Source: Mycogone perniciosa (lineage: Eukaryota; Ascomycota; Sordariomycetes; Hypocreales; Hypocreaceae). From it: a DNA stretch of 64,000 nucleotides. Both the position numbers and the translations under genes were made by a program. Location of the stretch: NCBI GenBank assembly GCA_025331125.1, contig JAOALB010000160.1:53111-117110 (forward strand), written 5' to 3'. Of this stretch, positions 31,637 to 42,330 are shown piece after piece. The notes below the pieces were generated by a model that was not told where the DNA came from, ran no database searches, and saw only the letters and a program-made list of their open reading frames with translations. Each line of letters opens with the position of its first letter. Position 1 is the stretch's first letter.

Positions 31637-34600
31637 TCACCGGGCCAAGTCTCGTTCCTTGTGTATCTCGCGCTTTCTCGTCTCCGCTTGCTGCAAAGTA
31701 TCCACATACGTTCTAAACTTCACAATCTCCCTGAGCAGATAGGCACTCTTGCGCTCCCAGTTGGCCATAGCTTTACCTGCATTGTGACCTCTGGGAGTAA
31801 AGGCCAGAAGCATAGGGCTGCGAAGCTGATTGTGGGCCTGCAGCTCGTCCTCGATGCTCTTAACATAGGCAGCAAGGGTGTCCAGTTGCTCTACTTCAGG
31901 GAGATTGCACGGCCGCATGCTTTGTGTGGGAGGCGTCCATCCCGAAATGTTGATGCGGTCACCGGGGAGTTTCCCACGCCCACTGTTGTTGGTAAATGCC
32001 CCAGAGCCTTGGTCAAAGCTGGTGGTCTGAAAGCTACCGCTTTGCATGCTAGACTTGCGGACATGGGCTGTGCTGCTTCCGGGACGCGAGGTTCTCCCAC
32101 TTACCAATGAAGTGCAAGACTCATTAACAGCAGTGACCAGCGAATTGTTGACAATTGCATCGCTCCATCCATACTCGACGTTACTTATACCGCCGACTAG
32201 GGGGTGGGTGCTTAGTCGTGCACTCCAGTAGTTTGCCGTGTTGACAAATTCCTTAATAATTTCAGGAGTTCCCCCTTGGAACAAGTGAACGGCGCCAGTT
32301 GGCAAGCTCAATGCCCAGACATACGGTCTCGCGCGAGAGTATCCTGGCGCCGGAAGGGATGAGGCGAGGGTCAGTCGCAGGTTGAATGTGCCCAAGTTTA
32401 CGGCATTATCTTGCCAGTTGCCGCCTCCAACCGGTGCATTGGGCTTGCCAGCATTCCTTGAGCGACTCTTATGCCGCATCGACTTGCTGGCATTGAACGA
32501 GAAGAGACTCATTTGGCCCCTTTGAATAACAGCAAACACCTCTGTCCAATTCCGATCTTTCGCTCTCTTGCCCACTCCGTCCAGGTGATGCTTGTGCATG
32601 ACCCTGCCTTCCTTCACCCACGGAGGGCCAGACAGCTCCAGAGACTCGTCCTCCAATAACTGCGAGGCCGGAACATCGGTACTCATAATTGATACAATGT
32701 CGTGACCAATGGCATCCTCATCCCGGATGATGGCCTGACTCAAAGCGTTTGCAAAGCCAATAGATTGCTGATAATCACCTCGAGGCATTGCTGAACCGAA
32801 GGAGTCCTGGGACATGGAGCCCTGAGTCCTACCCAGAGAGTAGCGACTCCAGGTTGCCGATGACAGCGCCGGACTCCAGAGAGAGTTTCCATCATCGAAA
32901 CTAGTACGGCTTGAGGAAAACCCATTGCGTCCAAATCCTGGTCTTGATCGACTTTTCGAGGTCCACCGTGCGGCACTATTGCGGCCGCTGTCAGCGATTC
33001 TACCACGGGTAGATATTTGACTCTCTGAGGGAGTCTTGCTTAGAACACTGGGGCTTCTCTTGAGCATGCCAATGACGGACAAGCTGCTCTGGGAAGGTGC
33101 GGTGGTGAGATGCCTCTCCGGCTCTGCACCAAATAGCGGCAGCCTGTCATCTCGGATAGAGGCATATATGCCCTTCAAAACCACTTCAACTTGCTCCTCC
33201 CAAGCCTTCATGGAGCCATGGAATGGTGCCTTGACAAGGGGGCCGCAATCATCATGAACATCACTGTTTTGTGTATCAGTGCGGGGAGGGGGGCGGAACG
33301 AGTTTCGGAAGGTCCTCCGGTCCTGCTCTACTGAGGTTCGCGTGTTATCGCCGCTATGCAGGGAGTTCTTGTCTGGTAGGATACTGGGACGTTCAAACGC
33401 GTCGGGTACTGATTCGACAACCGCCTGCGTGATGGTTGTTAGGGTGTTTCTGACAAACTGACTACGCGTCATTTTCTGCTCAATATCTGCCAGATGGAGA
33501 TCCGTATTGAGAAGCATGATGGAGTAGCAAATAGTGTGGATGACATCTAGGTTCGTTAGCATATGTGGACATGGTCCTCGTCGAAATTGCCATGAATGGC
33601 TCTTACCAGTTGCCTTGAATCCATGATTGGGGTTGCACTGACACCACCTCTTGGAAAACGCCACCAGGATGCGGTCTACTTGTTGAGTCTCGCCGCGTAA
33701 GACCAGACGGCCACACACTTTCCGTAGGGCACTGAGGATGCTTTGATCCGCAAAGTCGTACAGCTCAATGTATGCTTGTAGAGTCCGCTGGCGCACGGGT
33801 CCTTCTTCACCCATCCATGAAGCAGCCTTGTCTTTTGGAATGAAATCCTCGACTCCATCATATATCCTTTGAGCCTTTTGTCGGTCATCCTCTGTCGGCT
33901 CGCCAATAATAAACTCCGGTTCATCAAAGCCCCTTGTCTTCATCAATTCAAGAGCTCCCAGGACGTTGGGGCTATGATCGCTGGCTCCTTCAATGCGTAC
34001 GCTTGGGGGAGCACTCTGTGCCGTCTTATAATCCGTCTCCGTAGAACCGGATGCGAAGCTCGTCGCTCTGGTGCCGTCAATTCGAAGTGCAAGTTTCGGA
34101 CGCATGGGCTGCTCATCATCCCGATCCGCGTGGTCCAGGTTATATGGGGATTTCTTGCTGGTACGGATAGTGCCATTTGGGTCCCTGCTCTTGTGTAGGG
34201 CTGGAGATGAAGAAACGCCGGCTCCGTTTTCTTTCCTGTTTACAGAACGTTTCTTCTTGAGTCGAACAGGGGAATCGTCATTATCGCTACCGCCTTCAAG
34301 ATCCAAAAACGAATTACTTCCATCGTCGCACGCTTTGGATTTGAGGGTTCGGGATGATTGTTCTGGATCAGCATCGGAGACGACCGTTCTGATTTTGGCA
34401 TTGGGACTTGGGTCGTAGTCTGGGGAAAATTCTCTCTGATATTCCCGTTGGCCCTCAGGCTCCTCGCCCCATCCAACTGCTGTGTTGGTGACATCGCCGA
34501 GTGGGCTATTGCGTGTGGTATTCTCCCGCAGATAAGGCTTCATGATGTTCCTCAAACTACTCGCAGGACTTATCCGTGAGTCCAGCGTGTCATTCTCGAC

Positions 34601-36055
34601 CTGGAGGGTAGAGTCTGCCAGAGAAGGAATTGGTGGCACATCGCCGGGCAGGGGAGGAGCTTCGTCAGCGACAGACTTCTTGCGACGACGGAAGAATGAT
34701 GATGGTTTCTTTTGTAACACGGGCTGTGAGTGCGACGATGATGTGTCTCTCGAGGGCGGGACTGTGGTCGCTCCGGACTGACTGGTGTTCTGCTGCTGGG
34801 GATCTGCAACACCGTTGCTGGCTGAGCTGTTCCTAGACGAGCCGAAGACACGCCTGAAGAAGCCCTGTCGCTCTTTGGGCTGAGCAGGTGCATTGCCGAA
34901 CTGGCCAGCAGGCGGATCAGCCTTTGACTTGCCAAAACTGACATTGGGCGCCGGGGCGGAATCGAAGTCATTGAGTGACATGGCAGGCGCCGGTGGTTGA
35001 GGGGTTACTTCTCGCTTACTGCGTCCCGACGAGCTCTTGATGGAGCGACTGATGCTGCGTTTGCGTTCCAGCATGGGCACGTCAACGGGCTCTGGCGGTG
35101 GCGGCGGGATGGACATAGCCGAGGGTACACGGCGTGGTCCGGCAGGGACAGTGGGTGTTGGTGCAGCAGAGAGATAGTCTTCGGCCGTCAAGTTTCCGGG
35201 AAATTCAACACGGAATGGCGATACCATTGGGGCATTAAGCTGTTGCTGCAGCGTCCGCGTCAGCGACTGTGTCAGTGTCTGCGCCTGCGTCTGGGTATGC
35301 GTCTGGGTATGCGGATGCGGATGTGGATGCGGACGTGAAGGTGTCTGTGGGGGACCGTAGTCGAAGCTGGCAGAGCGCCTGAAACCACTGCGAGTCCAAC
35401 GCGGGTTGTATCCCGTTTCAATACTGGCGCTGCTGCTGCTGCTCTTTGTGCTGCTTCTGCGCCCGCGAGAGTGCAGGGCGCGGGGCGCCCCAGGCTGCGC
35501 ACGATGCGTCGGTTCTCTCAGGCTATTAAGTCTCGGGAAAGTGCCCTGAAAGTTGGAGGTGCTATTGCTTCTTCGCCCTCGAGCAATTTGCGTTGACGTT
35601 CGGCTCGAATCGTCGGAACTATAGGAGTACTGGTGTCTCTGACTGCTGTCGTGGCCATTGGCCCTACCACTACTACTGCCTGCTACGTCGTTTGCCCACG
35701 CTCTCGGGTCGTCGTAGGTCAATGATGCACCGCCGTAGCTTGAGCCCGTGCCAACCTGTCCCAGTCCTAGTGAGAGCTGGTCGAGAGACAAGAGCATATT
35801 ATTGACGAGGGAGTCTCGGGTGACGTCGCGAGGCGACAACGAAAGATCATGAGAGTCTCGCGGAGTGTCGGACGCGTGTTGGTCAGTCATGTTGGAGTCT
35901 GCCTCAGTGTCAATGGGTGTCGGATCGACTAAAAAGCAAGCATTGGCGTTGTTGTTGCGGGTCGCCGTCGCCGTTGGGGACGTGCTCGTCAACGCCCGGC
36001 CGTGCTCTGGCTCTGGCTCTGGTTCTGGCTCCGGGTCTGGATCTGGATCTGTTGC

Positions 36056-36088
<33 letters not shown>

Positions 36089-36328
36089 TCGGTCTCGGTC
36101 TCGGCCTTGTTGTTCTTGTTGGGACTCAGTTGAAATGAGTGGCTTGGCCGTGCTGCCAACCGTGGCAGGCGGCGTGTGGGGAGCGGCGTTCTGAGGCTGT
36201 GATAGCGACGCAAGGGATGTGACGATGTTCAGTTTTCCAGTTGGAGCCCTCCCGCGCTGAGACTGAGACAGAGACAGAGACAGAGATAAAGACAGAGGAC
36301 TCTCGCGCTGCTGCTGACTTGACGGCAT
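31637..36328 (-). CDS. Sec7-PH domain Arf guanine-nucleotide exchange factor (Syt1-like)
   Basis: The frame is open across the whole span, but a 60-nt intron (33547-33606; GTAAGA donor, GCTAAC branch, CCTAG acceptor) is almost certain: its removal restores NHGFKATDVIHTICYSI, the normal Sec7 sequence. The spliced product is 1543 residues. The first 780 residues are disordered and low-complexity (SLSLSL, DHDHDH, EPEPEP, HTQTHTQTQ). The Sec7 domain spans about 790-945, with the catalytic glutamate in LRGETQQVDRIL (about residue 880) and the second motif in MLLNTDLHLADIEQKM. A PH domain follows at about 1213-1355 (WVKEGRVMHKHHLDGVGKRA to NYWSARLSTHPL), and a C-terminal helix (ANWERKSAYLLREIVKFRTY) closes the protein. 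It should activate Arf GTPases at Golgi or plasma membrane. The domain order resembles yeast Syt1 and related fungal GEFs rather than Sec7 or Gea. Confidence 0.9.
36001..36110. repeat. Hexanucleotide microsatellite tracts within the sec7 gene
   Basis: On the plus strand a TGGCTC-type run (36008-36050) is followed by GTGGTC and GGTCTC runs (36058-36105). They encode the EPEPEP, DPDPDP, DHDHDH and DRDRD tracts of the Sec7 protein. A related GAGACA run lies at about 36258-36295 (the SLSLSL tract). Confidence 0.85.
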
Positions 36329-37644
36329 GGTGGGATTTTGTGGGGACCCTTAAGATCGGGTCTAATACCACTTCCACTTGTACGAAGTAATACGGAGCAC
36401 GTCTGATTGATTATCCCCTTCTCCCCCGGTCGCTTTTATGATGAACAGCAGGGGTTGTGGCCAGGATAAATTTGGTACGGTTGGTAGTGGCGATCGGATG
36501 CCAATTGAATGCGCCCCGGAGGTCTCAGGTTGTGCTTCTTCTGGGGATCGCCCAGCTTGCCTCAAACAGTTGTGCGCATGAAACACCTTGGCGCAAACAA
36601 TTGAACATCAGTGGTTCGTGATGGAGGAGGGTGGCTACGCTGATGGGTGCAGGCCTCAAACCATACTAGGAAAGGCTGGCAGAAAAAAAAGCATCTTGAA
36701 CAAAGACGAACAATAGGTACTCCGGAGTTCGTACCCGATGCATCTACAAAGTTCTGTAGTGCTGGTACTAGTGGTATCTAGTGCTACTATCATCTCAATA
36801 TTACGAGCCGAGGCAGACCACGAAAAGGAAACAAAAGAGTGCCTCAATTTCTTCTTTCTTTGGATCCATGGCAGCAGATCCCAGCTACCAGGGCGGTGAG
36901 GTCTGGGGTCTCATTCTCACTGGCTGGCCCCTTTTTCCCACATTGTTTCTCTCCCGCAGGGATGCGGAGATGCATGCAGGGGCTTTGCCTGCGTTCCCGC
37001 CGTTCATGCAGCTGGACGAATGACAGCCAGCTCATGGCACGGCACGCTACCCTGGACTTTTGGAGTCGTGGAGTTGTTGTTATTGTTATATCGTACTCGT
37101 AAAGTTGGAGGAACTGGCGACGTTTCGCGGCTTGTTATTAACGTGTGGCTGCAAGACGGACCGATATCTCAATACTATTGAAAGAATGTGTGCATACTAT
37201 GTATATAACACCTCTTCTACTTCGTATTCCGTAGTGAAAGCTAGGCAATTGGAAATAGCCCAGAGCTGCTATTGAGCAAGAGATAATCAGTCTCGGGTAA
37301 AATAGTATAATTCTTCCGCGTACGAAGTACTTTAGGCCACTAATGGAACTTCCGATGGTAAGACAATTCCCTGTTGTATTAATGCATAGTAAATCAATTG
37401 GCTACTTGGAGTAGAATCTAGTAGGAATTATATCAATGTTGTTTGAATATTCAAGCATCCGAAGGTAGAGTCAGTACTACGGGGTACCTAGTACCACAAA
37501 TATCTGGTGTAGGTATTAGTACTTGTCGGACCAGTACTCGTAGTGTCCGTTAGCGTACAGCGTATGAGGCGCCGCCCTACTCCACACACCAACAGCCGAA
37601 TCTTGATATTCATCATTATCGCCAAAATCCCTCAACAATCACAT
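36329..37644. other. Divergent intergenic region, sec7 to tRNA-Ala
   Basis: About 1.3 kb without a supported gene. It carries several TACGAAGTA/TACTTCGTA words (36381, 37218, 37321) and the sec7 promoter. Confidence 0.4.
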
Positions 37645-37745
37645 GGGCGGATGGTTTAGTGGTATAATTTTCCCTTAGCATAATGTGACCTTCGAGTTGC
37701 TGCATCGCCTGGGAAAGGTCCGGGGTTCGATTCCCCGTTCGTCCA
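37645..37745 (+). tRNA. tRNA-Ala(AGC), intron-containing
   Basis: Acceptor strands GGGCGGA (37645-37651) and TTCGTCC (37738-37744) pair and include G3-U70, the alanine identity pair; discriminator A is at 37745. The D arm is TGGTTTAGTGGTA, and the anticodon stem TTCCC pairs with GGGAA. The loop is TT-AGC-A with the anticodon at 37677-37679. A 29-nt intron (37681-37709) follows position 37 and contains GCT, complementary to the anticodon. The T arm is CCGGGGTTCGATTCCCCG. A TTTTT run at 37766-37770 is the terminator. Confidence 0.95.
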
Positions 37746-38419
37746 TTGAAATATTCAATCTTCACTTTTTGATATTTCGTCAGAAGTTTCCTTTTTGCCA
37801 TTGCTACCTACTTACTTACTCTATCTGCCTCTTACACCGGTCTCACAGAGTATTGAGTCTGCGGAGTAGGAGTCTTTCGAGTTTGAAGAGTTGAACCTTC
37901 TTTTGTTATCATTATTTCCGAGGACATGATATAAGTCAAGAGACGAGTCTCTCTGGTCGTCATCTCGGCAAGACAGCCGTGATTGTCTTTCGAGGTGAAC
38001 GCATAATGACGAGGGCTTCCTGTTTTTGGAAGTGATTCTTGGAAGCGGGGTCTGAATGCTACCCCAGAACCGGTACTTTTAGTCCTGATGGTCTTGTTTG
38101 CCTTCAAGCCTTCGGGGGATCGTCTTGAACCCCGCATGCAGGCGTGGGTGTGTCGTTGCCAAGTTGGAGAAAGCCATGACATCGAGATCGCAGATGGAGG
38201 GAGGCTTGAAGACCAATGACAACTCGGTGAAACCATCTGACGAACGAGGGTAAGCAACATCTGAGCATGCTGCACTGTGGTGTGATGGGATGTATAAATA
38301 TCTAGGAGGGGATGTGGTAGGAGATGTCTTCCAACTTCTTACTATGTGATAGCTCATCCAGCTAGCAAGAGATACTCTTCGTCAAGACGCCACAATACGG
38401 GACCAGACAAATATCCAAT
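37746..38419. other. Intergenic region, tRNA-Ala to acetate-channel gene
   Basis: Holds the tRNA terminator and the upstream region of the ato-like gene. A minus-strand open frame of 147 codons (37832-38275) has no motif and was not called. Confidence 0.4.
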
Positions 38420-39318
38420 ATGGCTTCTACAACTGCTGCGACAGGCACTGCTGGACAACACTACACCAATGGCCAATATGTCAATGGCTATGACACCCCC
38501 AACGAGGGAGGGGGAGGCCCTGCGAACCAATTCGGGGATACTCAGGGCAGGATGGCCAAACCACATCAGTCTATGGTATCCCAAGTCTACCAGCCAACCC
38601 TCGGCAAGATTGGAAATCCTGGACCTCTGGGCCTTATCGGATTTGCCCTGACCACCTTTGTTCTTGGCCTCTACCAATGCGGCGCTGGGTAAGTCTCCTT
38701 CATTTCCCGATAGCTCGCGTTCCCCTAAGACTAATTGTCTGTAACAGACTTCCCAATTCCAATCCTCTGGGTAATGTTGGCCCCGACCAAGCTGTCTTTG
38801 GCCTTGCCGTCTTCTTCGGCGGCATGGCCCAATTCGTCGCCGGCATTATGGAATTCGTCGTCGGCAACACCTTTGGCACCACAGTCCACTGCTCCTACGG
38901 CGCCTTCTGGCTAGCCTTCGCCATGTTCTCTGTGCCTTCTCTGGGTATCCAAGACGCATACGCAGGCGACAAACACGCATACAGCTTCGCCATCGGCATC
39001 TTCCTCATCCTGTGGTGTTTCCTGACCCTCGTCTTCTTCGTCGCCGCGCTGAGGACCAACCTAGCCATCCTCGTTGTCTTGGGCTTCCTCGCCTTGGCGT
39101 TCTTCTTCCTCAGCGTTGCGCAGTTTATCTCGACGAGCCACCCTACTGCTGCGGTACGTGTGAATCGCGCCGGTGGTGTGTTTTCGGTTATTTGTGCCTT
39201 TGCTGCGTTTTATGCTGGCAGTGCGGGTATCATGACTGAGGATACTACGTTTGTTAGGTTCCCTCTTGGCGAGTTTTCTCACACTCCGCGGACCAGTGCG
39301 ATCAAGAGCCCTGTCTAA
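38420..39318 (+). CDS. Ato/GPR1/FUN34/YaaH-family acetate channel
   Basis: Exons 38420-38688 and 38748-39318 (59-nt intron, GTAAGT donor, ACAG acceptor) encode 279 residues. A hydrophilic N-terminus of about 65 residues is followed by the family signature IGNPGPLGLIGFALTTFVLGLYQ (the NPAPLGL-type motif with Gly in place of Ala) and five further transmembrane segments: AVFGLAVFFGGMAQFVAGIMEF, AFWLAFAMFSVPSLGI, SFAIGIFLILWCFLTLVFFVAAL, LAILVVLGFLALAFFFLSVAQF and AGGVFSVICAFAAFYAGSAG. Members move acetate (and perhaps ammonium) across the plasma membrane and include yeast Ato1-3 and Yarrowia GPR1. Expression in these fungi typically responds to carbon source; nothing in the promoter proves it here. 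The gene is convergent with the LEA-like gene. Confidence 0.93.
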
Positions 39319-39526
39319 GAACATTTGAACGGTAATGGTAATACTTTCGCTTTTTGCTTCTGGTTGAAGGATAAAAACGCTTGCAAATAGTTAATGGTAA
39401 TGGTAATAGTAATGGTGGAATTTGATAAATAGTATAAGTAACATCGGTTGGAACCCTCGAACAGTCTCTCCTGAAATGAATGTTGATAGCCTTCACAGTT
39501 TAGAAAATACATTTTCATCAATTATC

Positions 39527-39984
39527 TTACAACTTCCCCTTCATTTCCTCTGCAGTACCTTTTGCCTTGCCCTTCAGTTCATCTGCGGCACCTTTTGCCT
39601 TACCCTTCAACTCCTCCGCCGTCCCTTTGGCCTTGCCTTTTAGCTCCTGTGCCTTTCCCGCAGCCTCGCTCTTGGTCACCTTCTCGGCAGTTTCCTTAAC
39701 CTTTTGCGTAGCAGAAGCTGAAATAAGGACAAGTCAATCAATTATCCGCTATCATGCGTCACGGTAGAGCATGGTGACTTACCCGCGAGATCAATGCCGT
39801 CGACAAGCTTATCGCTTACAGCCCTGTCAACCGTCTTAAGTCCATCCTTGACAGTCTCCGTGGGCGTTTTGAAACCCGGAGACGAAGTGGTAAATGCTCG
39901 AGAGGTCCGAACAGCGGCGATGCGATATGTTGGAGTCGTGGCCGCAAAGGCTCGGCTGGGAATTGTTCGAGTGAGGAAAGACAT
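39527..39984 (-). CDS. Mitochondrial LEA/CsbD-like stress protein with ELKGKAKG repeats
   Basis: Two exons on the minus strand, 39984-39783 and 39717-39527, separated by a 65-nt intron (GTAAGT donor, TTCAG acceptor), encode 130 residues. The first 40 residues (MSFLTRTIPSRAFAATTP and RIAAVRTSRAFTTSS) form a convincing mitochondrial presequence. The C-terminal exon is nearly all amphipathic repeats of 11 residues: AQELKGKAKGT, AEELKGKAKGA, ADELKGKAKGT, AEEMKGKL. This pattern is that of group 3 LEA and CsbD-like proteins, which are disordered in water and fold on drying or at membranes. A role in protecting mitochondria from desiccation or heat is inference. The reading is too short and split to be seen as one long frame, but junction phases agree exactly. 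Confidence 0.85.
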
Positions 39985-40452
39985 GATGAGTTAATTGGCT
40001 TTGGAATTGTACGCGTTGGAATATCAGTAGCTCATGGTTATTGCAAATAAGGAACAAAAGCCATGTTTCGTGATTTTTATACATAAACGGCTGCAGAGTC
40101 AATGGCTCTGACGTGTGTAACTTTGGTCGTGATGTCATCGCCGCATCCGCCTCCACATACGGATCAGGGCAAGCCAAGCGCAATGATGACGTAGACAATA
40201 CTTTGCGATGAAGATCAGGAATCGAGATACTAATTGAAACCATGTTGTTTTGCCAAAAGCAGCCATTTTGTGTGTTACCGCATTCCAGGTCAGATATGTG
40301 CGGCTAACCAGCCCCTTACCACATGTACATTATACAGACAGACGTCAATTTTACACGACCACCTCACGGGGATTTTATATTCAGTGGCGAATTTTCACCT
40401 GTCTAAGCTCTATTGAATTGATGGCCATTGCTTATGTCTCAGCGAGTCAGAC
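39985..40452. other. Intergenic region between the LEA-like and gatB genes (same strand)
   Basis: Promoter of the LEA-like gene and 3' flank of the gatB gene. A possible extra 3' exon of gatB at 40377-40398 is discussed in the findings. Confidence 0.4.
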
Positions 40453-42330
40453 TCACCGGCAATAATGCGTCTCAATCCGTGTCCTCATGACGTTCTCTGC
40501 CGTTGCTGGATCTATCCGCTCGGTAGGGCCTAGACGGATCATCTTCCCCACGAGATACATAAGCTTACCCTGGGGATATCTCTCGTAGTCGACAAACTCT
40601 TTCAGTACCCGGCCCTCGCCTTCCACAGCCTCATCGGCAAGTTCAGCATATTCTTCGTCAGAGAGCCCTTTGAACCACAAATCATGATTGTTGATGGTCT
40701 CCTGTACTCCTCCCTCAAGTTCGTCAAGATATATCGCTAGGAGGAGCTCCTTCGCTACCTTTCCTGTGATATGCTTGCGGTAAAGATGATATAGTACCTG
40801 CGACAATTCTGGCTCGGGAACCTGGCTACATTCTCCAAGTTGTGTAAAGGAGAGGTCGCCTGAAGCTAACGCCCCTGCTTTGTATGTTGTTAAGCGACCA
40901 AGTTCGTGAAGCACCCAGTTTCCAGCAAGAGTTGCGTAGCTCTTGAGATCTGGGAGTTCCGCATGGTTGGGTTCGGCCTGTAACTTCTCCTCCATAGAGG
41001 CCAAAACCCGATAAAAGTACTGGACACGAGCTCCGCCGTCCAGGGTAATAAGAGACAGAGCATCCTTGGCTGTGAGACCATGATGAGCCACCAACTTGTC
41101 AAGTTCAGCATCAGGTAAGACGGCGAGCGACGTTTGTAGGTGCTGCACAAGGTCATCACCAATGACTAGCGGTGGAAGATCAGGGTCAGGCATATAACGA
41201 TAGTCAACTTCGCCCTCCTTTCCACGCAGTCGACGAGTCTCTTTGGAGCCAATTGTCCAGCCACGTGTTTCACCGGCAATAACGCTCCCCGCCTCCAGCT
41301 CTCGGATCTGGCGATCGCGCTCGGCAATGATGGCATCCTCCACAGCCTTGATGGTGCTCAGGTTCTTGATCTCGGTACGTGTACCAAGCCTTTTGTTGGG
41401 ATCGTCGGTTCTTCGAACAGATACGTTGACATCGGCTCTGAGTCCGCCCGTTTCCATTCCAGAGACGCATGAATCGACAGTACCCAGAAGGAGTTGGATC
41501 TTGCGAACAAACACAGCGGCAGTCCGGGGGTGATGGATCTCAGGCTCTGTGATTATCTCGATTAAGGGGACACCAACTCGGTTAAAGTCCAACCAGTGAA
41601 CACTCCCCGTCTGTGCCAACGTCTTGGCCGTGTCCTGCTCGAGTTGCACTTGCTTGATCCCAACAGTTATGCTTTCGCCATCTTCCGGGGAAATACCGTC
41701 ACGAGCAGAGAGCGTGATGTGTCCATTTCTGGCAAATGGCTCGTAATACTGTGTGATTTGATATCCCGATGGTTGGTCCCACCAAAAATAGTGTTTCCTG
41801 TCAAACCGACTGACAGGCCGGATTTCGCAATTCAGGGCCAGGGCAGCACGAATGGCTGGGATTAAAGTTTCCTTTTGGAACAACGGCTGGCTTCCGGGCA
41901 TTGCGACATCGAAGAGCGCCACGTGGCTGTTTGGTTCATCGTTGAAGGATGTAACGGCCGGAGAAAACAGCTTGCGAGCTGTGTTTAGTTGAGCATGTAT
42001 CTCAATGCCAACAGTCAGTTCCCAGCCGTCAACAGTTTGAGAGTCGCCCTTGGATTTCTTCTTGCCCTGCTTCTTGGCTTGCTTCGCCTGTTCCTTCAAT
42101 TGTTTCCGTAGAGGTACTGCTTGTGGTTGCGAAGGTGTGGCGCTTGTCTCAGGAACAGTATGAACGGATCGAACCGGATGACGCAGGCGTAGCGATGACC
42201 AGACGGGAATTGTTCGAGCCACAGCACGGCGAGTACTGATACACCCTCGCCGTGACAATTGACCTTCAAGCAGATATCTGCTGAGTTCACTGATAGATGT
42301 GCGACTCATCGTCTGGGTAGGAACCGACAT
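40453..42330 (-). CDS. gatB: Mitochondrial glutamyl-tRNA(Gln) amidotransferase subunit B
   Basis: The first in-frame ATG is at 42330 (MSVPTQTMSRTSISELSRYL), giving 625 residues; a second ATG at 42309 gives 618. The open frame upstream starts only at a TTG and is not used. The basic, Ser-rich N-terminus is a mitochondrial presequence. The GatB/PET112 core starts at WELTVGIEIHAQL (about 104), continues through KHYFWWDQPSGYQITQYYEP, GVPLIEIITEPEI, GGLRADVNVSVRR and DYRYMPDPDLPPL (kinase-like cradle), and ends in helical and YqeY-like tail regions (VQETINNHDLWFKGLSD, PQGKLMYLVGKMIR, IDPATAENVMRTRIE). The subunit acts in the GatFAB/GatCAB complex that converts Glu-tRNA(Gln) to Gln-tRNA(Gln) in mitochondria. 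The stop codon overlaps a GTGAGT word. Confidence 0.95.
   Translation of the reverse strand: MSVPTQTMSRTSISELSRYLLEGQLSRRGCISTRRAVARTIPVWSSLRLRHPVRSVHTVPETSATPSQPQAVPLRKQLKEQAKQAKKQGKKKSKGDSQTVDGWELTVGIEIHAQLNTARKLFSPAVTSFNDEPNSHVALFDVAMPGSQPLFQKETLIPAIRAALALNCEIRPVSRFDRKHYFWWDQPSGYQITQYYEPFARNGHITLSARDGISPEDGESITVGIKQVQLEQDTAKTLAQTGSVHWLDFNRVGVPLIEIITEPEIHHPRTAAVFVRKIQLLLGTVDSCVSGMETGGLRADVNVSVRRTDDPNKRLGTRTEIKNLSTIKAVEDAIIAERDRQIRELEAGSVIAGETRGWTIGSKETRRLRGKEGEVDYRYMPDPDLPPLVIGDDLVQHLQTSLAVLPDAELDKLVAHHGLTAKDALSLITLDGGARVQYFYRVLASMEEKLQAEPNHAELPDLKSYATLAGNWVLHELGRLTTYKAGALASGDLSFTQLGECSQVPEPELSQVLYHLYRKHITGKVAKELLLAIYLDELEGGVQETINNHDLWFKGLSDEEYAELADEAVEGEGRVLKEFVDYERYPQGKLMYLVGKMIRLGPTERIDPATAENVMRTRIETHYCR

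Noticed and set aside
31637..36328. Reading the Sec7 gene as one uninterrupted 1563-residue protein
   Set aside because: The 20 extra residues at 33547-33606 break the conserved GFKATDVIHTICYS segment and have perfect intron signals.
37832..38275. 147-codon minus-strand open frame upstream of the acetate-channel gene
   Set aside because: No recognisable motif or domain, starts and ends without splice or leader context, and residue composition looks random.
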